Of a stretch of DNA of 64,000 nucleotides, positions 48,275-56,377 are shown one piece after another. The stretch's first letter is position 1; the number at the start of each line of letters is the position of its first letter. The position numbers and the translations under genes were made by a program. The stretch is taken from assembly GCA_905182135.1 (NCBI GenBank), contig CAJJAG010000002.1, forward strand, positions 186,001 through 250,000, given 5' to 3'. This DNA is from an uncultured Acidimicrobiaceae bacterium (GTDB taxonomy: Bacteria; Actinomycetota; Acidimicrobiia; Acidimicrobiales; UBA10347). The notes below the pieces were generated by a model. It ran no database searches. It was not told the origin of the DNA and saw only the letters and a program-made list of their open reading frames with translations.

Positions 48275-49441
48275 ATGAGCACAGCTGAGGCCACCAAGCC
48301 AGCACGCGTCCGCTGGACGCACCAGTGGAAGGAACTCCACGACGAAGTCATTAACAGCGGGCTCTGCACCGGTTGCGCTGGCTGTGTCATTGCCTGCCCC
48401 CACGATGTCATTGGTTACAAGCACGAACCTGGGCACTACAAGCCGTTCCACCTTGAAGACGAACTTGGCGAAGCTAACTGCACCCACGGCGAAAAGGGCT
48501 GCACCAGCTGCACCCGGGCGTGCCCTCGCTTCCGCGACTGGGAGACCGAGGCCGACGAGCACTTGTTCGGCCGAGTCCGTGAACCCGACGAAATGTCGGG
48601 CGTGTTCAAAGACATCCTGCTGGTTCGCGCCAGCGACGACTTCGTTTACGACACGGGCCAAGACGGCGGTTTAGTTTCCGCCATCCTGATCTGGTGCCTT
48701 GAGAACGACATCCTCGATGGCGCTCTTGTCAGCCATCTCGAAGGCGGTGCCGATGGCGGCGGCTGGAAGGCCATACCCGGCGTCGCTACGAACCGCGAAG
48801 AGGTCCTGGCCGGCGCAGGAAGCCGCTACACCTATTCGGCCAACACCATGGCCTATCCCGAGGCCAAAGAGAAGGGCCTCGAGCGCCTTGCACTCGTGGG
48901 CATGAGCTGTCAGACCTCAATTGCGCCTGTCATGTGGCACCGCAAGGTCGGCAAGGTTTCTAAGCCGTTCAAGCTGAACATAGGCCTGCTGTGTTCCAAG
49001 TCGTTCGATGACTCACTGTTCGATGAATTGTTCGGCGTCAAGTACGGCCTGAACAAAGACGACATCGTCAAGATGAATATCAAGGGTGTCTTCCAGGTGT
49101 GGATGAAGGACGGCTCGTACCACGAGATCAACCTGAAGGAATGCCACGCCTGGACGCGTGAGGGCTGCATACATTGCCCAGACTTCGCGGCCGAGCACGC
49201 AGACATCAGCACGGGTGGGATTGGTAACGAAACGGACTGGACACTAACCGTCGTTAGAACCGACCTGGGTCGGGCCATTATCGAAGCCATGATCAAAGAT
49301 GGCGTCATCGATACCCGCCCAGGTGACGATGACCCTGCAGCGATTGACCTGATGCGCCGACTTTCACAGAAAAGCCGCGAACGTTGGCCACAATGGGCCA
49401 ATCAAAGCGCAGCGGTCGGCCTTCCCACCCGCAAGAAGTAA
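48275..49441 (+). CDS. FrhB-family iron-sulfur flavoprotein (coenzyme F420 hydrogenase/dehydrogenase beta-like)
   Basis: This 388-aa protein has two ferredoxin-type clusters at its N-terminus: Cys31, 34, 37, 41 and Cys69, 76, 79, 83. The FrhB N- and C-terminal domains follow, with GQDGGLVSAILIWCLE, LVGMSCQTSIAP, FKLNIGLLCSKSF and the cysteines of CIHCPDF. The family includes F420-reducing hydrogenase beta, F420-dependent sulfite reductase parts and 7-hydroxymethyl chlorophyll reductase. No hydrogenase genes are near, so it probably acts with ferredoxin or F420; the reaction is unknown. Confidence 0.88.
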   Translation: MSTAEATKPARVRWTHQWKELHDEVINSGLCTGCAGCVIACPHDVIGYKHEPGHYKPFHLEDELGEANCTHGEKGCTSCTRACPRFRDWETEADEHLFGRVREPDEMSGVFKDILLVRASDDFVYDTGQDGGLVSAILIWCLENDILDGALVSHLEGGADGGGWKAIPGVATNREEVLAGAGSRYTYSANTMAYPEAKEKGLERLALVGMSCQTSIAPVMWHRKVGKVSKPFKLNIGLLCSKSFDDSLFDELFGVKYGLNKDDIVKMNIKGVFQVWMKDGSYHEINLKECHAWTREGCIHCPDFAAEHADISTGGIGNETDWTLTVVRTDLGRAIIEAMIKDGVIDTRPGDDDPAAIDLMRRLSQKSRERWPQWANQSAAVGLPTRKK

Positions 49442-49505
49442 CCGGTTCACCACCACCACGCCAGGTCATCTACACCCGGCGTCTGTCACTCGTTCCTCCG
49501 TGCCC

Positions 49506-49560
49506 AACCATCTGTGTCAGACACAGATGGTTCAACCATCTGTGTCTGACACAGATGGTT
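49506..49560. repeat. Double 27-bp palindrome
   Basis: Two near-identical palindromes with arms AACCATCTGTGTC/GACACAGATGGTT lie at 49506-49532 and 49534-49560. They differ only in the central base and are reverse complements of each other. Located between two convergent genes, they could act as a bidirectional terminator or be a dispersed palindromic element. No T-run follows. Confidence 0.85.
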
Positions 49561-49638
49561 AGCCAGCGCAAGGATCCGGGACTGAAGACCCGGTAATCCT
49601 AAAACAGGGTTTGGGCGAGGAACGAGTTCAAAGCCGAA

Positions 49639-50037
49639 CTACCCCTGCCCGCCGGCTATGCAGCCTTTAACGATGTCGAGCATGCGCTGTTCAGCTGCGG
49701 GAGCATCCGCGCTGCCTATCAAACTGCCCGGGTCGCCTTTGAGGTCGTCGTTGAGCTTGACGAAGTCTTTGAACGCTATGCCATTTACACCTGAAATTTC
49801 GGCGTAGCTGCACTGGCAAATATTGTTGGCATCTTCTGCCAGGTCAGAGTCGTTCAGGCCGACTTTGCAGCCTTCAAGCCAATTGGCTTCGACATTACTG
49901 AGACCAGTTTCAGGGTCGATCTGATCGGTATAGCTCTCAGGGAAACCATCGCTGCTACAGGACGCGGCGATAATGACCACGAAGAGCAATGAAGCAATGG
50001 CTTTAGCGGTGCTGCTTAATGCAGGGCGGCGAGACAC
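49639..50037 (-). CDS. Small putative lipoprotein
   Basis: This 132-aa protein has a signal peptide with a hydrophobic core (AIASLLFVVIIAAS) and a lipobox cysteine at Cys27. The mature part contains paired cysteines (about residues 57, 74, 76 and 125), including a C-x-C, and alternating acidic residues. No family is recognised. The GTG start has TAGCCT 7 nt upstream. It is probably anchored to the outer face of the membrane. Confidence 0.75.
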   Translation of the reverse strand: MSRRPALSSTAKAIASLLFVVIIAASCSSDGFPESYTDQIDPETGLSNVEANWLEGCKVGLNDSDLAEDANNICQCSYAEISGVNGIAFKDFVKLNDDLKGDPGSLIGSADAPAAEQRMLDIVKGCIAGGQG

Positions 50038-50044
50038 GGCGGCA

Positions 50045-50050
50045 AGGCTA
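50045..50050 (-). promoter_or_regulatory. Candidate -10 of the lipoprotein gene (leaderless)
   Basis: On the minus strand TAGCCT is followed by 7 nt and the GTG start at 50037. It lies just before the end of the upstream udgB gene. Confidence 0.35.
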
Positions 50051-50058
50051 TCTGAATT

Positions 50059-50733
50059 TCAGCCTTCCCCGGTCTGCGACAATTCTCGGGCCCTCGAGAA
50101 CACTGCGTCGAGCATTTCCTCGGTAAGTCGGCCGGTGAACGTGTTCTGCTGACTCACGTGATACGAGCACAAGATCGTAAGCCCCGACTCGAGCAGGACT
50201 TCGACGCCGTGGCCAAACTTCGGCCTTGGTCTGACCTCAAGATGCTGGGCTACCGCTTGATAGCCGATCCCGCCGAGCGCCACGACGACTTTAAGTCCTT
50301 TCAGATACTCAAACTCTCGATTCAAGAACGGTCGGCATTGCGCTCGTTCGTTCGGCGTCGGCTTGTTCGCCGGCGGTGCACACTTGACTGGTGAGGTGAC
50401 CCACGCGTCGGTAAGTTCCAGGCCATCGTCCTTGCTAATGCTCTCTGGTTGGTTGGCAAACCCGGCGCGGTACATAGCCCGATATAGCCAATCCCCCGAA
50501 CGGTCACCGGTGAACATGCGACCGGTGCGATTAGCCCCATGAGCCGCAGGAGCAAGGCCAACAACCATGACTCCAGCTTTAGGATCACCAAACCCTGGAA
50601 CACCTTTGCCCCAATAATGATCGTCACGAAATGACGCTCGTTTGTCGACAGCAACCTGTTCGCGCCACTTGACCAACCGAGGACAGCGGCGACAGTTCTC
50701 GACATCAATCTCCAATTGGTGCAGTGCATTCAC
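50059..50733 (-). CDS. Uracil-DNA glycosylase, family 5 (UdgB type)
   Basis: This 224-aa iron-sulfur enzyme removes uracil and related deaminated bases from DNA. The catalytic motif GLAPAAHGANRTGRMFTGD is the family 5 form, which lacks the polar residue used by families 1 and 4. Cys14, Cys17, Cys118 and Cys133 should bind a 4Fe-4S cluster. HVSQQNTFTGRLT is the second motif. The GTG start has TAGCGT 7 nt upstream and is divergent from the phosphatase operon. Confidence 0.93.
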   Translation of the reverse strand: MNALHQLEIDVENCRRCPRLVKWREQVAVDKRASFRDDHYWGKGVPGFGDPKAGVMVVGLAPAAHGANRTGRMFTGDRSGDWLYRAMYRAGFANQPESISKDDGLELTDAWVTSPVKCAPPANKPTPNERAQCRPFLNREFEYLKGLKVVVALGGIGYQAVAQHLEVRPRPKFGHGVEVLLESGLTILCSYHVSQQNTFTGRLTEEMLDAVFSRARELSQTGEG

Positions 50734-50740
50734 TTTGACA

Positions 50741-50750
50741 ACGCTAGTTT
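50741..50750. promoter_or_regulatory. Overlapping divergent -10 elements (udgB and phosphatase operon)
   Basis: The sequence ACGCTAGTTT holds TAGCGT on the minus strand, 7 nt before the udgB GTG, and TAGTTT on the plus strand, 10 nt before the phosphatase ATG at 50761. They share the central TA. Confidence 0.4.
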
Positions 50751-50760
50751 TTTAAGCCAC

Positions 50761-51420
50761 ATGGCACGTAAGAAGAGCACATCGACGACTCCACCGGCAA
50801 TGACCACCATTCTGTTGGTGCGCCACGGCCAGACTCCAACCACCGGAAAGGTCTTGCCCGGCCGTGCGAAGAACCTGCATCTGGGCGATGTTGGCATGGC
50901 CCAGGCGGCCAAAGTAGGCGACCGCATGAGGGCGCTCAAGAAGGTCTCGGCGGTGTACGCATCACCTATGGAACGCACCCAGGAGACCGCAGCACCTATC
51001 GCCAAGGCCACGGGCTGTCGTATTCGCACCCGACCCGGTCTCAATGAGTGCGACTTTGGCCAGTGGACAGGCAAGAACCTGGCCGACCTACGCAAGCTCC
51101 CCGAGTGGCGCACGGTGCAGAGTTATCCGAGTGGGTTTCGTTTCCCAAAGGGTGAATCATTCCCAGAAATGCAGGCCCGCATGATCGGTGCACTCACCGA
51201 CATCGTCGCGGCTCATCCTGGCGAGACCGTTGTAGTGGTCTCGCACGCCGACACAATAAAAGCTGCGATTGCGTCAGCGATGGGCACTCACCTCGACCAG
51301 TTCCAACGGATCGTGGTTTCACCGTGCTCGGTCACAGCCATCATGTATGGACAAGCCGGTCCCATCGTCTTGGCTGTCAATTCGACAGGCGATGACTTGA
51401 CCTCACTTGTCCCATCATGA
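50761..51420 (+). CDS. Histidine phosphatase family protein (MSMEG_4193-like)
   Basis: This 219-aa protein has the RHG motif LLVRHGQT (His22), LNECDFGQWTGKNL, and the second histidine VVVSHADTIKAAI. The ATG at 50761 is preferred over a frame extension to 50716, which overlaps udgB; an ATG at 50800 gives the shorter classical start. It is followed by a DUF3090 gene and a SCO1664-like kinase, an arrangement conserved in Actinobacteria. Stop and start overlap (ATGA) with the next gene. The substrate is unknown. Confidence 0.88.
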   Translation: MARKKSTSTTPPAMTTILLVRHGQTPTTGKVLPGRAKNLHLGDVGMAQAAKVGDRMRALKKVSAVYASPMERTQETAAPIAKATGCRIRTRPGLNECDFGQWTGKNLADLRKLPEWRTVQSYPSGFRFPKGESFPEMQARMIGALTDIVAAHPGETVVVVSHADTIKAAIASAMGTHLDQFQRIVVSPCSVTAIMYGQAGPIVLAVNSTGDDLTSLVPS

Positions 51421-51914
51421 CTTCACTTGATCGTTCCTTCGACCTACCCGATGTTGACGCATTTGTAGCTGGCACGGTTGGCCCTGCAGGCGACCGGGCG
51501 TTCTTCCTTCAAGCGGTCGCTGGCGGCCAAGTTGTCACGCTTAAGGTCGAGAAGCAGCAGGTCATTGCCTTGGCCGAGTATCTCTCGAACATGCTGACCG
51601 ACTTGCCTGAGCCTGACGCCGGTACCGTCCCTGCGCCGTCTGGTCTGGCGACCCCGGTTGAGCCTGAGTGGGCGGTTGCCTCGATGGGCGTCGCGTACGT
51701 CGAGAGCCGTGATCGTGTTGCACTGTGGGCCGAGCAAATGCTCGTGCGCGAGGATGATGGTTCCCCGGCCACGAGTCGATTCCAACTCACCAGGGGTCAG
51801 GTCCTAGCTTTTGTCACCCACGCCACGGGCCTGGTAACCGCTGGGCGTCCCCCATGCCCGTATTGTGAGGCACCCCTGAACAACGTTGACGGCTGGTGCC
51901 CATGCTGGAACTGA
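51417..51914 (+). CDS. DUF3090 family protein
   Basis: This 165-aa protein has the DUF3090 pattern: FDLPDVDAFVAGTVGPAGDR at the N-terminus, VTLKVEKQQVIALAEYLSNML, and a Cys-rich end (RPPCPYCEAPLNN; CPCWN) that may bind zinc. Its function is not established. It overlaps the phosphatase by four bases and precedes a kinase-like gene, so the three products probably act in one process. Confidence 0.9.
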   Translation: MTSLDRSFDLPDVDAFVAGTVGPAGDRAFFLQAVAGGQVVTLKVEKQQVIALAEYLSNMLTDLPEPDAGTVPAPSGLATPVEPEWAVASMGVAYVESRDRVALWAEQMLVREDDGSPATSRFQLTRGQVLAFVTHATGLVTAGRPPCPYCEAPLNNVDGWCPCWN

Positions 51915-51921
51915 CAGCCCG

Positions 51922-52665
51922 GTGAGCGATGAAGAATCCCCGTTTCGCGATCGGGATCCGATCCCCAACAGTCAGGCAGAAGAACTACTACGCAACGGCG
52001 ACATTGACGTCTTAGGTCAGATGCCCTGGAGTTCGAACACCACATTGTTGTGCGACGTCGTCCACGGCGACCAGATCATTCAAGCCGTGTACAAGCCGCA
52101 CCGCGGCGAGCGGCCGTTGTGGGACTTCCCAGATGGCCTGTACCTCCGCGAGGTCGCGTGCTACCAACTGGCGAAATCAATCGGCTGGGATCTGGTCCCA
52201 CCAACCGTCTTAATCGATGGCCCAGTCGGCCCCGGCTCACTTCAACTGTTCATTCCGTGCAACTTCGAAGAGCACTATTTGACCTTGCATAACGAACCCC
52301 AGTTCCTGGCCGCGTTTCAGAAGCTGACGGCTTTCGACTTTGTTGCCAATAGCACCGATCGCAAGAGTGGTCATGTGTTGCTCGGCAAGGATGGCCATAT
52401 CTGGGCAATCGACAACGGCTTATCGTTTCATGCCGAGTTCAAGCTTCGCACTGTGCTGTGGGATTTCGCCGGTGAACCCATCCCCGACGACATCCGAACG
52501 GACCTGAGCACGTTCGTCGATGTTGGTCTGGGCGATGCCCTGATCGATCTGCTCGACGACGACGACGAGGTCGAAGCCGCACTCGAGCGGGCTGGCACAT
52601 TGATCAGCAGGGGCCGCTTCCCTACCGATCCAACCGGCCGGCGCTGGCCCTGGCCACTGGTCTAG
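51922..52665 (+). CDS. SCO1664-family kinase-like protein (PI3/4-kinase-like fold)
   Basis: This 247-aa protein contains the probable ATP-binding lysine in VYKPHRGERPLWDFPDG, the segment LTAFDFVANSTDRKSGHVLL with the catalytic-type Asp and Asn, and IWAIDNGLSFH with the metal-binding Asp. These are hallmarks of the PI3/4-kinase-like family in Actinobacteria. I prefer the GTG at 51922 (MSDEESPF), 7 nt after the DUF3090 stop, to a TTG at 51886. The substrate is unknown. Confidence 0.87.
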   Translation: MSDEESPFRDRDPIPNSQAEELLRNGDIDVLGQMPWSSNTTLLCDVVHGDQIIQAVYKPHRGERPLWDFPDGLYLREVACYQLAKSIGWDLVPPTVLIDGPVGPGSLQLFIPCNFEEHYLTLHNEPQFLAAFQKLTAFDFVANSTDRKSGHVLLGKDGHIWAIDNGLSFHAEFKLRTVLWDFAGEPIPDDIRTDLSTFVDVGLGDALIDLLDDDDEVEAALERAGTLISRGRFPTDPTGRRWPWPLV

Positions 52666-53179
52666 CCGCCTGCCTCGCTGAGTCCAACGAGTCGTTCTGT
52701 ACGAGGCCGATCGCATGGCGCACGCGAAAGGCAGTGCCACCTGGTTAGGCCAAGAACTTGCTGCCGTCGACGTGCCAACCTTGTTTGTGATTCATCAACT
52801 GCTGTTTAAGGCAGCTATCTGGCCCATGGACCGTATTGGGCTAAAGGTCGCTGGCCTCTTCGGAGTTGTCGGGCTCTCATATTCCTAGCGGGGCCGCCGC
52901 TCCTAACTTTGTTGCCGTGGCCCTCAGCCAGAAATCAATCGTCTCACCATGTTCAATTCGTTGCTCAACAGACCAGTGCCGTAACACGCAGGGCACAGAA
53001 CAATCTAGCCATCGGGGTTGGGGGCCCAACTCCCTCACAGGCCACACAAGCTGCCTCTGACGCCGTTAGCTGGAACAAGTCCACTACCCGTTGACAATTG
53101 CTGGGTAGCGCCTCCACGGCCGCCAAACCGGCCTAACAGCCACATCTAGCCAGCAGTGCGCAGCCCCGCGCCCAAAAAG
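52666..53179. other. Gap between the kinase operon and the etf terminator
   Basis: No recognised gene lies here. A plus-strand frame at 52715-52888 (57 aa) has plausible codon use and a hydrophobic second half, but no family or ribosome-binding site. The rest, to 53179, shows nothing identifiable. Confidence 0.4.
52715..52888 (+). CDS. Possible small protein, 57 aa
   Basis: ATG at 52715 to TAG at 52886-52888. The product begins MAHAKGSATWLGQELAAV and has a hydrophobic C-terminal half (IGLKVAGLFGVVGLSYS). It could be the remnant of a larger gene, because the frame is open upstream of the ATG (LYEADRMAH). No family is recognised. Confidence 0.2.
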   Translation: MAHAKGSATWLGQELAAVDVPTLFVIHQLLFKAAIWPMDRIGLKVAGLFGVVGLSYS

Positions 53180-53226
53180 TACTCTGCGACGTTGCACCTG
53201 CACAGCAGGTACAACGTCGCAGAGTA
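53174..53226 (-). terminator. Intrinsic terminator of etfBA
   Basis: A 21-bp stem with one mismatch (left arm 53180-53200, right arm 53206-53226) closes a 5-nt loop. On the minus strand it is followed by CTTTTTGGG. It is about 100 nt beyond the etfA stop. Confidence 0.88.
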
Positions 53227-53326
53227 GGAAGTGGTTAGCGGTTAGCCGGCCGCTTGCCTGAACTATCAAGGCGTCAGCCAGGACAGGGTTTCATTGAGGG
53301 GCGCAGCGACACCGCCGAAAGCCCGA

Positions 53327-54292
53327 CTACCCGCGGGCAGCGAGGGCTTCGAGCAGTTGCGGCAGGACCTTGTGCACATCGCCCACAATGCCCAGATCAG
53401 CAACACCAAAGATTGGCGCTTCAGAGTCCTTGTTGATCGCGATGATCGTCTTGGAGCCCTTCATGCCGACCAGATGCTGGGTAGCACCGGAGATGCCAGC
53501 TGCGATGTACACGTCGGGCTTCACAACCTTGCCGGTCTGACCGACCTGGTAGCTGTAGGGAACCCAGCCAGCATCGACGATTGCACGGCTTGCGCCCGGT
53601 GCAGCCTTGAGTGCCAATGCAAGGCTCTCTATCAGCGAGTAGCTGTCGGCTTCGCCGAGGCCACGGCCACCAGAAACAACAACCGCTGCCTCGTCGAGCT
53701 TGGGACCTTCAGTTTGTTCGACGAATGAATTCGTGACGACTGCTGCACCGGTGGCACCCAAGTCAGGAATGACAAGCGCCGATACGGCAGCTACGCCTCC
53801 GCCGGTCTCTGAAGCTTCGAACGACTTCGGACGAACCAGAAAGATGCCTGGCTTGTCGGTCGTGAACTTGGTCTTAACAAACGATGCGCCACCGAAGACG
53901 GGCTCGGTGCCAACAAGGCCACCTTCGTCGATCAGGTCAACGATGTTGGTGATAACGGGAGCATCGAGCTTGACCGATAGTCTCCCAGCGACATCACGGC
54001 CGCCATAGGTGGTGCCGATCAAGATCGCAGCGGGTGCTGCGCCGCCGGCGATGGCAGCTGCCATAGCGCCAGCAACCGATGGGCCAGGGAGGGCGCCGCC
54101 CAGGTCCCCGGTTGCGAGGACAGTCGTTGCACCGTGTGCGCCTAGTTCAGCTGCGACTGCGTCGCCGTCACCGCCAACAATGGCGACAACGTCGCTAGAA
54201 ATTTCGCGAGCCTTAGCGAGTATTTCGAGAGTAATGGAAGCGACCGAACCCTCGGCAACTTCGGTATGGACCCAAACTGTTCCTACAGACAT
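53327..54292 (-). CDS. etfA: Electron transfer flavoprotein alpha subunit
   Basis: This 321-aa subunit binds FAD in its C-terminal domain. The pattern [20 protein letters not shown], then [25 protein letters not shown] and [12 protein letters not shown], is the FAD-binding signature. It pairs with EtfB and passes electrons from acyl-CoA dehydrogenases to a quinone oxidoreductase. It starts 11 nt after etfB. Confidence 0.96.
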   Translation of the reverse strand: MSVGTVWVHTEVAEGSVASITLEILAKAREISSDVVAIVGGDGDAVAAELGAHGATTVLATGDLGGALPGPSVAGAMAAAIAGGAAPAAILIGTTYGGRDVAGRLSVKLDAPVITNIVDLIDEGGLVGTEPVFGGASFVKTKFTTDKPGIFLVRPKSFEASETGGGVAAVSALVIPDLGATGAAVVTNSFVEQTEGPKLDEAAVVVSGGRGLGEADSYSLIESLALALKAAPGASRAIVDAGWVPYSYQVGQTGKVVKPDVYIAAGISGATQHLVGMKGSKTIIAINKDSEAPIFGVADLGIVGDVHKVLPQLLEALAARG

Positions 54293-54303
54293 GGCAAGCC
54301 TCC

Positions 54304-55083
54304 TCAGATGACCTTGAGCTCGTCGAGGAATGCCACGATGCGTTGGTACGCCTCGCCCTCGTCTTCGATGATTTCGCCAACGTCTCGCACCGGCGCTTCT
54401 TCTACAGCGATAATTTCTTGTCCAGCGCCGGCCCAGCCAACCGAACCAGCGTCAAGGCCAAGGTCAGCAACAGTGACCTGGTCCACAGGCTTGGACTTAG
54501 CGGCCATGATGCCTTTAAACGACGGGTACCGAGGCTCGACAACGCCAGCGGTCACCGATACCAAGCACGGCATTGGACAACTCACATCATCGTAGCCAGC
54601 TTCGGTTTGACGCTTGACCTCAATACCGGCCTCGGTCATTTTGATCGACTTAGCGAACGTGACAGATGGCAAGCCCATGAGCTCGGCAATCTGTTCAGGA
54701 ACCGTGCCGGTGTAGCCATCGCTGGACTCGGTTGCAGTGATAACTAGGTCGGGCTCGGCGCGAGCAATGGCGGCAGCGAGGACCTTTGCGGTACCGAGTG
54801 CATCGGTACCGGCCAGCGCCTCATCGCTGATCAAGATGGCAGAGTCAGCACCCATAGCGAGAGCGGTTCGGAGGCCGTTGACCTCGCCATTTGGGACCAT
54901 CGAAACCAGGGTGACTTCACCACCACCGGCAGCCTCGACAAGCTGTAATGCCATTTCAACGCCATAACTATCTGACTCGTCGAGAATGAGTTTCATGTCA
55001 CGCTTGAGCGTCTTAGTAGACGGATCAAGGGCGCCCGGATCAGCCGGGTCTGGGATCTGCTTCACGCAAACGGCAACCTTCAT
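54304..55083 (-). CDS. etfB: Electron transfer flavoprotein beta subunit
   Basis: This 259-aa subunit begins MKVAVCVKQIPDP and contains ATESSDGYTGTVPEQIAELMG and VEVKRQTEAGY-type segments of the group I ETF. It binds AMP structurally. It is the first gene of the etfB-etfA pair and is divergent from a diacylglycerol-kinase-like gene 97 bp away. Confidence 0.96.
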   Translation of the reverse strand: MKVAVCVKQIPDPADPGALDPSTKTLKRDMKLILDESDSYGVEMALQLVEAAGGGEVTLVSMVPNGEVNGLRTALAMGADSAILISDEALAGTDALGTAKVLAAAIARAEPDLVITATESSDGYTGTVPEQIAELMGLPSVTFAKSIKMTEAGIEVKRQTEAGYDDVSCPMPCLVSVTAGVVEPRYPSFKGIMAAKSKPVDQVTVADLGLDAGSVGWAGAGQEIIAVEEAPVRDVGEIIEDEGEAYQRIVAFLDELKVI

Positions 55084-55180
55084 GTATGCAGTGTGGGGGG
55101 TTCGTGCACAACTTCACAATCTCAGTGGCGGGTAATTTCGTATTTCTTTTTGCGCCGATCCAGGCGAGACTGCCCGAGTT

Positions 55181-56122
55181 GTGCAACTTCTTCTGATCGT
55201 GAACCCATTTGCATCGTCGGTTTCGCCTCGTACGCAGGTGCTCGTTCAGCGTGCACTTGGCGAGGCTCACGACGTCCAAGTGGTCGAAACCACCCGCCGA
55301 AATCATGCGACTCGCCTGGCCGAGGATGCAGCGCGACGTGGCGTTGACGGCGTGGTCGTGCTTGGTGGCGATGGCACCGTGAACGAGGTTGCGAACGGCG
55401 TTGCGGATACACCCTGTGCGCTGTTGCCGCTGCCCGGAGGATCAACAAATGTGTTCTGCCGCACGCTTGGATTGCCCGACGACCCGCAGGATGCGGTGCG
55501 GTATTCGCTGGCTGCGATCGAGCACGACCTAATCCGGCCGGTTGGAATTGGCAGCGTAAATGGGCGCTATTTCTTGTTTCACACCGGTGTCGGGTTCGAT
55601 GCCGCCGTTGTCGAACAGGTCGAACGCCAAAGCGACCTCAAGCGCTATCTGAACCATCCACTGTTTGTGTATGCCGCCATCAAGACTTGGTTACGTCACT
55701 ATGACCGAAGCGAGCCAGCGTTCTCGATCGAGTTTCCCAATGGGCGGGTCGATGATGGTTATTTCACCATCTGCATGAACACCGACCCCTACACCTATCT
55801 CGGCAATCTGCCGCTGAACTTGGCACCGGGTGCGACGCTCGATCGCGGCCTGTCCACCGTCACTCTGCGCAGCTTGCGCAGCTCGCACCTGATGCGAATA
55901 GTTATTGATGCACTTCGTCCGCCGGCAGGAGTTACCGCAAACAAGTTTCTTGATCTGCAGTCCGATCTCACGTCGGCCACCCTGCGGGCACGGCGTCCGG
56001 TCCCGGTGCAGGTTGACGGCGATTACATCGGAACGTTCAACGAAATTGACTTCCGTCATCATCCCAATGCGTTGCGCCTAGCTCGCACCGACTTGCTGGA
56101 CCTTGCCGACCTAAATACCTAG
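55181..56122 (+). CDS. Diacylglycerol kinase family lipid kinase
   Basis: This 313-aa protein has the DAGK catalytic domain: LLIVNPFASS at the start, VVVLGGDGTVNEVANGV with the nucleotide-binding GGDGT (about residues 66-70), and LPLPGGSTNVFCRTLGLP. The C-terminal part contains the phosphate/lipid domain (VQVDGDYIG). It phosphorylates a lipid such as diacylglycerol or a sphingosine-like molecule; which one is unknown. The GTG start lacks a clear promoter hexamer. Confidence 0.9.
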   Translation: MQLLLIVNPFASSVSPRTQVLVQRALGEAHDVQVVETTRRNHATRLAEDAARRGVDGVVVLGGDGTVNEVANGVADTPCALLPLPGGSTNVFCRTLGLPDDPQDAVRYSLAAIEHDLIRPVGIGSVNGRYFLFHTGVGFDAAVVEQVERQSDLKRYLNHPLFVYAAIKTWLRHYDRSEPAFSIEFPNGRVDDGYFTICMNTDPYTYLGNLPLNLAPGATLDRGLSTVTLRSLRSSHLMRIVIDALRPPAGVTANKFLDLQSDLTSATLRARRPVPVQVDGDYIGTFNEIDFRHHPNALRLARTDLLDLADLNT

Positions 56123-56128
56123 ATCGCC

Positions 56129-56377
56129 TCAGGCCGGGGCCTTGCCCAGCAGCCCCAAGCTACTAGCACCGTGGGCTAGCGATGGCGCTCCAGAATCTTC
56201 TGCTCCGAGGTTGGAGTCGGCGGTGATACGCGATTCGCCGGCGCGCCACTCGAACCAGATCTGCTGTCCTGCTGCGTTGGACTCACCACAAACGAAACAG
56301 CTGCTCTCGTAATCCCATTTGTCATTTGTCAGCGGGAAGACATAGCTAGAGGTTCTCCAGGATGACCGCCGGGTCAT
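56129..56377 (-). pseudogene. Truncated hotdog thioesterase-like fragment
   Basis: This 82-codon frame contains SSCFVCGESNAAGQQIWFEW and ends GAPSLAHGASSLGLLGKAPA. The CFVCG pattern and the PxxAHGA pattern resemble the N-terminal half of PaaI-like thioesterases, which have about 150 residues. It overlaps the GDPD 3' end by 32 nt and stops 6 nt from the convergent lipid kinase gene. It may be a decayed gene or a small protein of unknown function. Confidence 0.45.
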
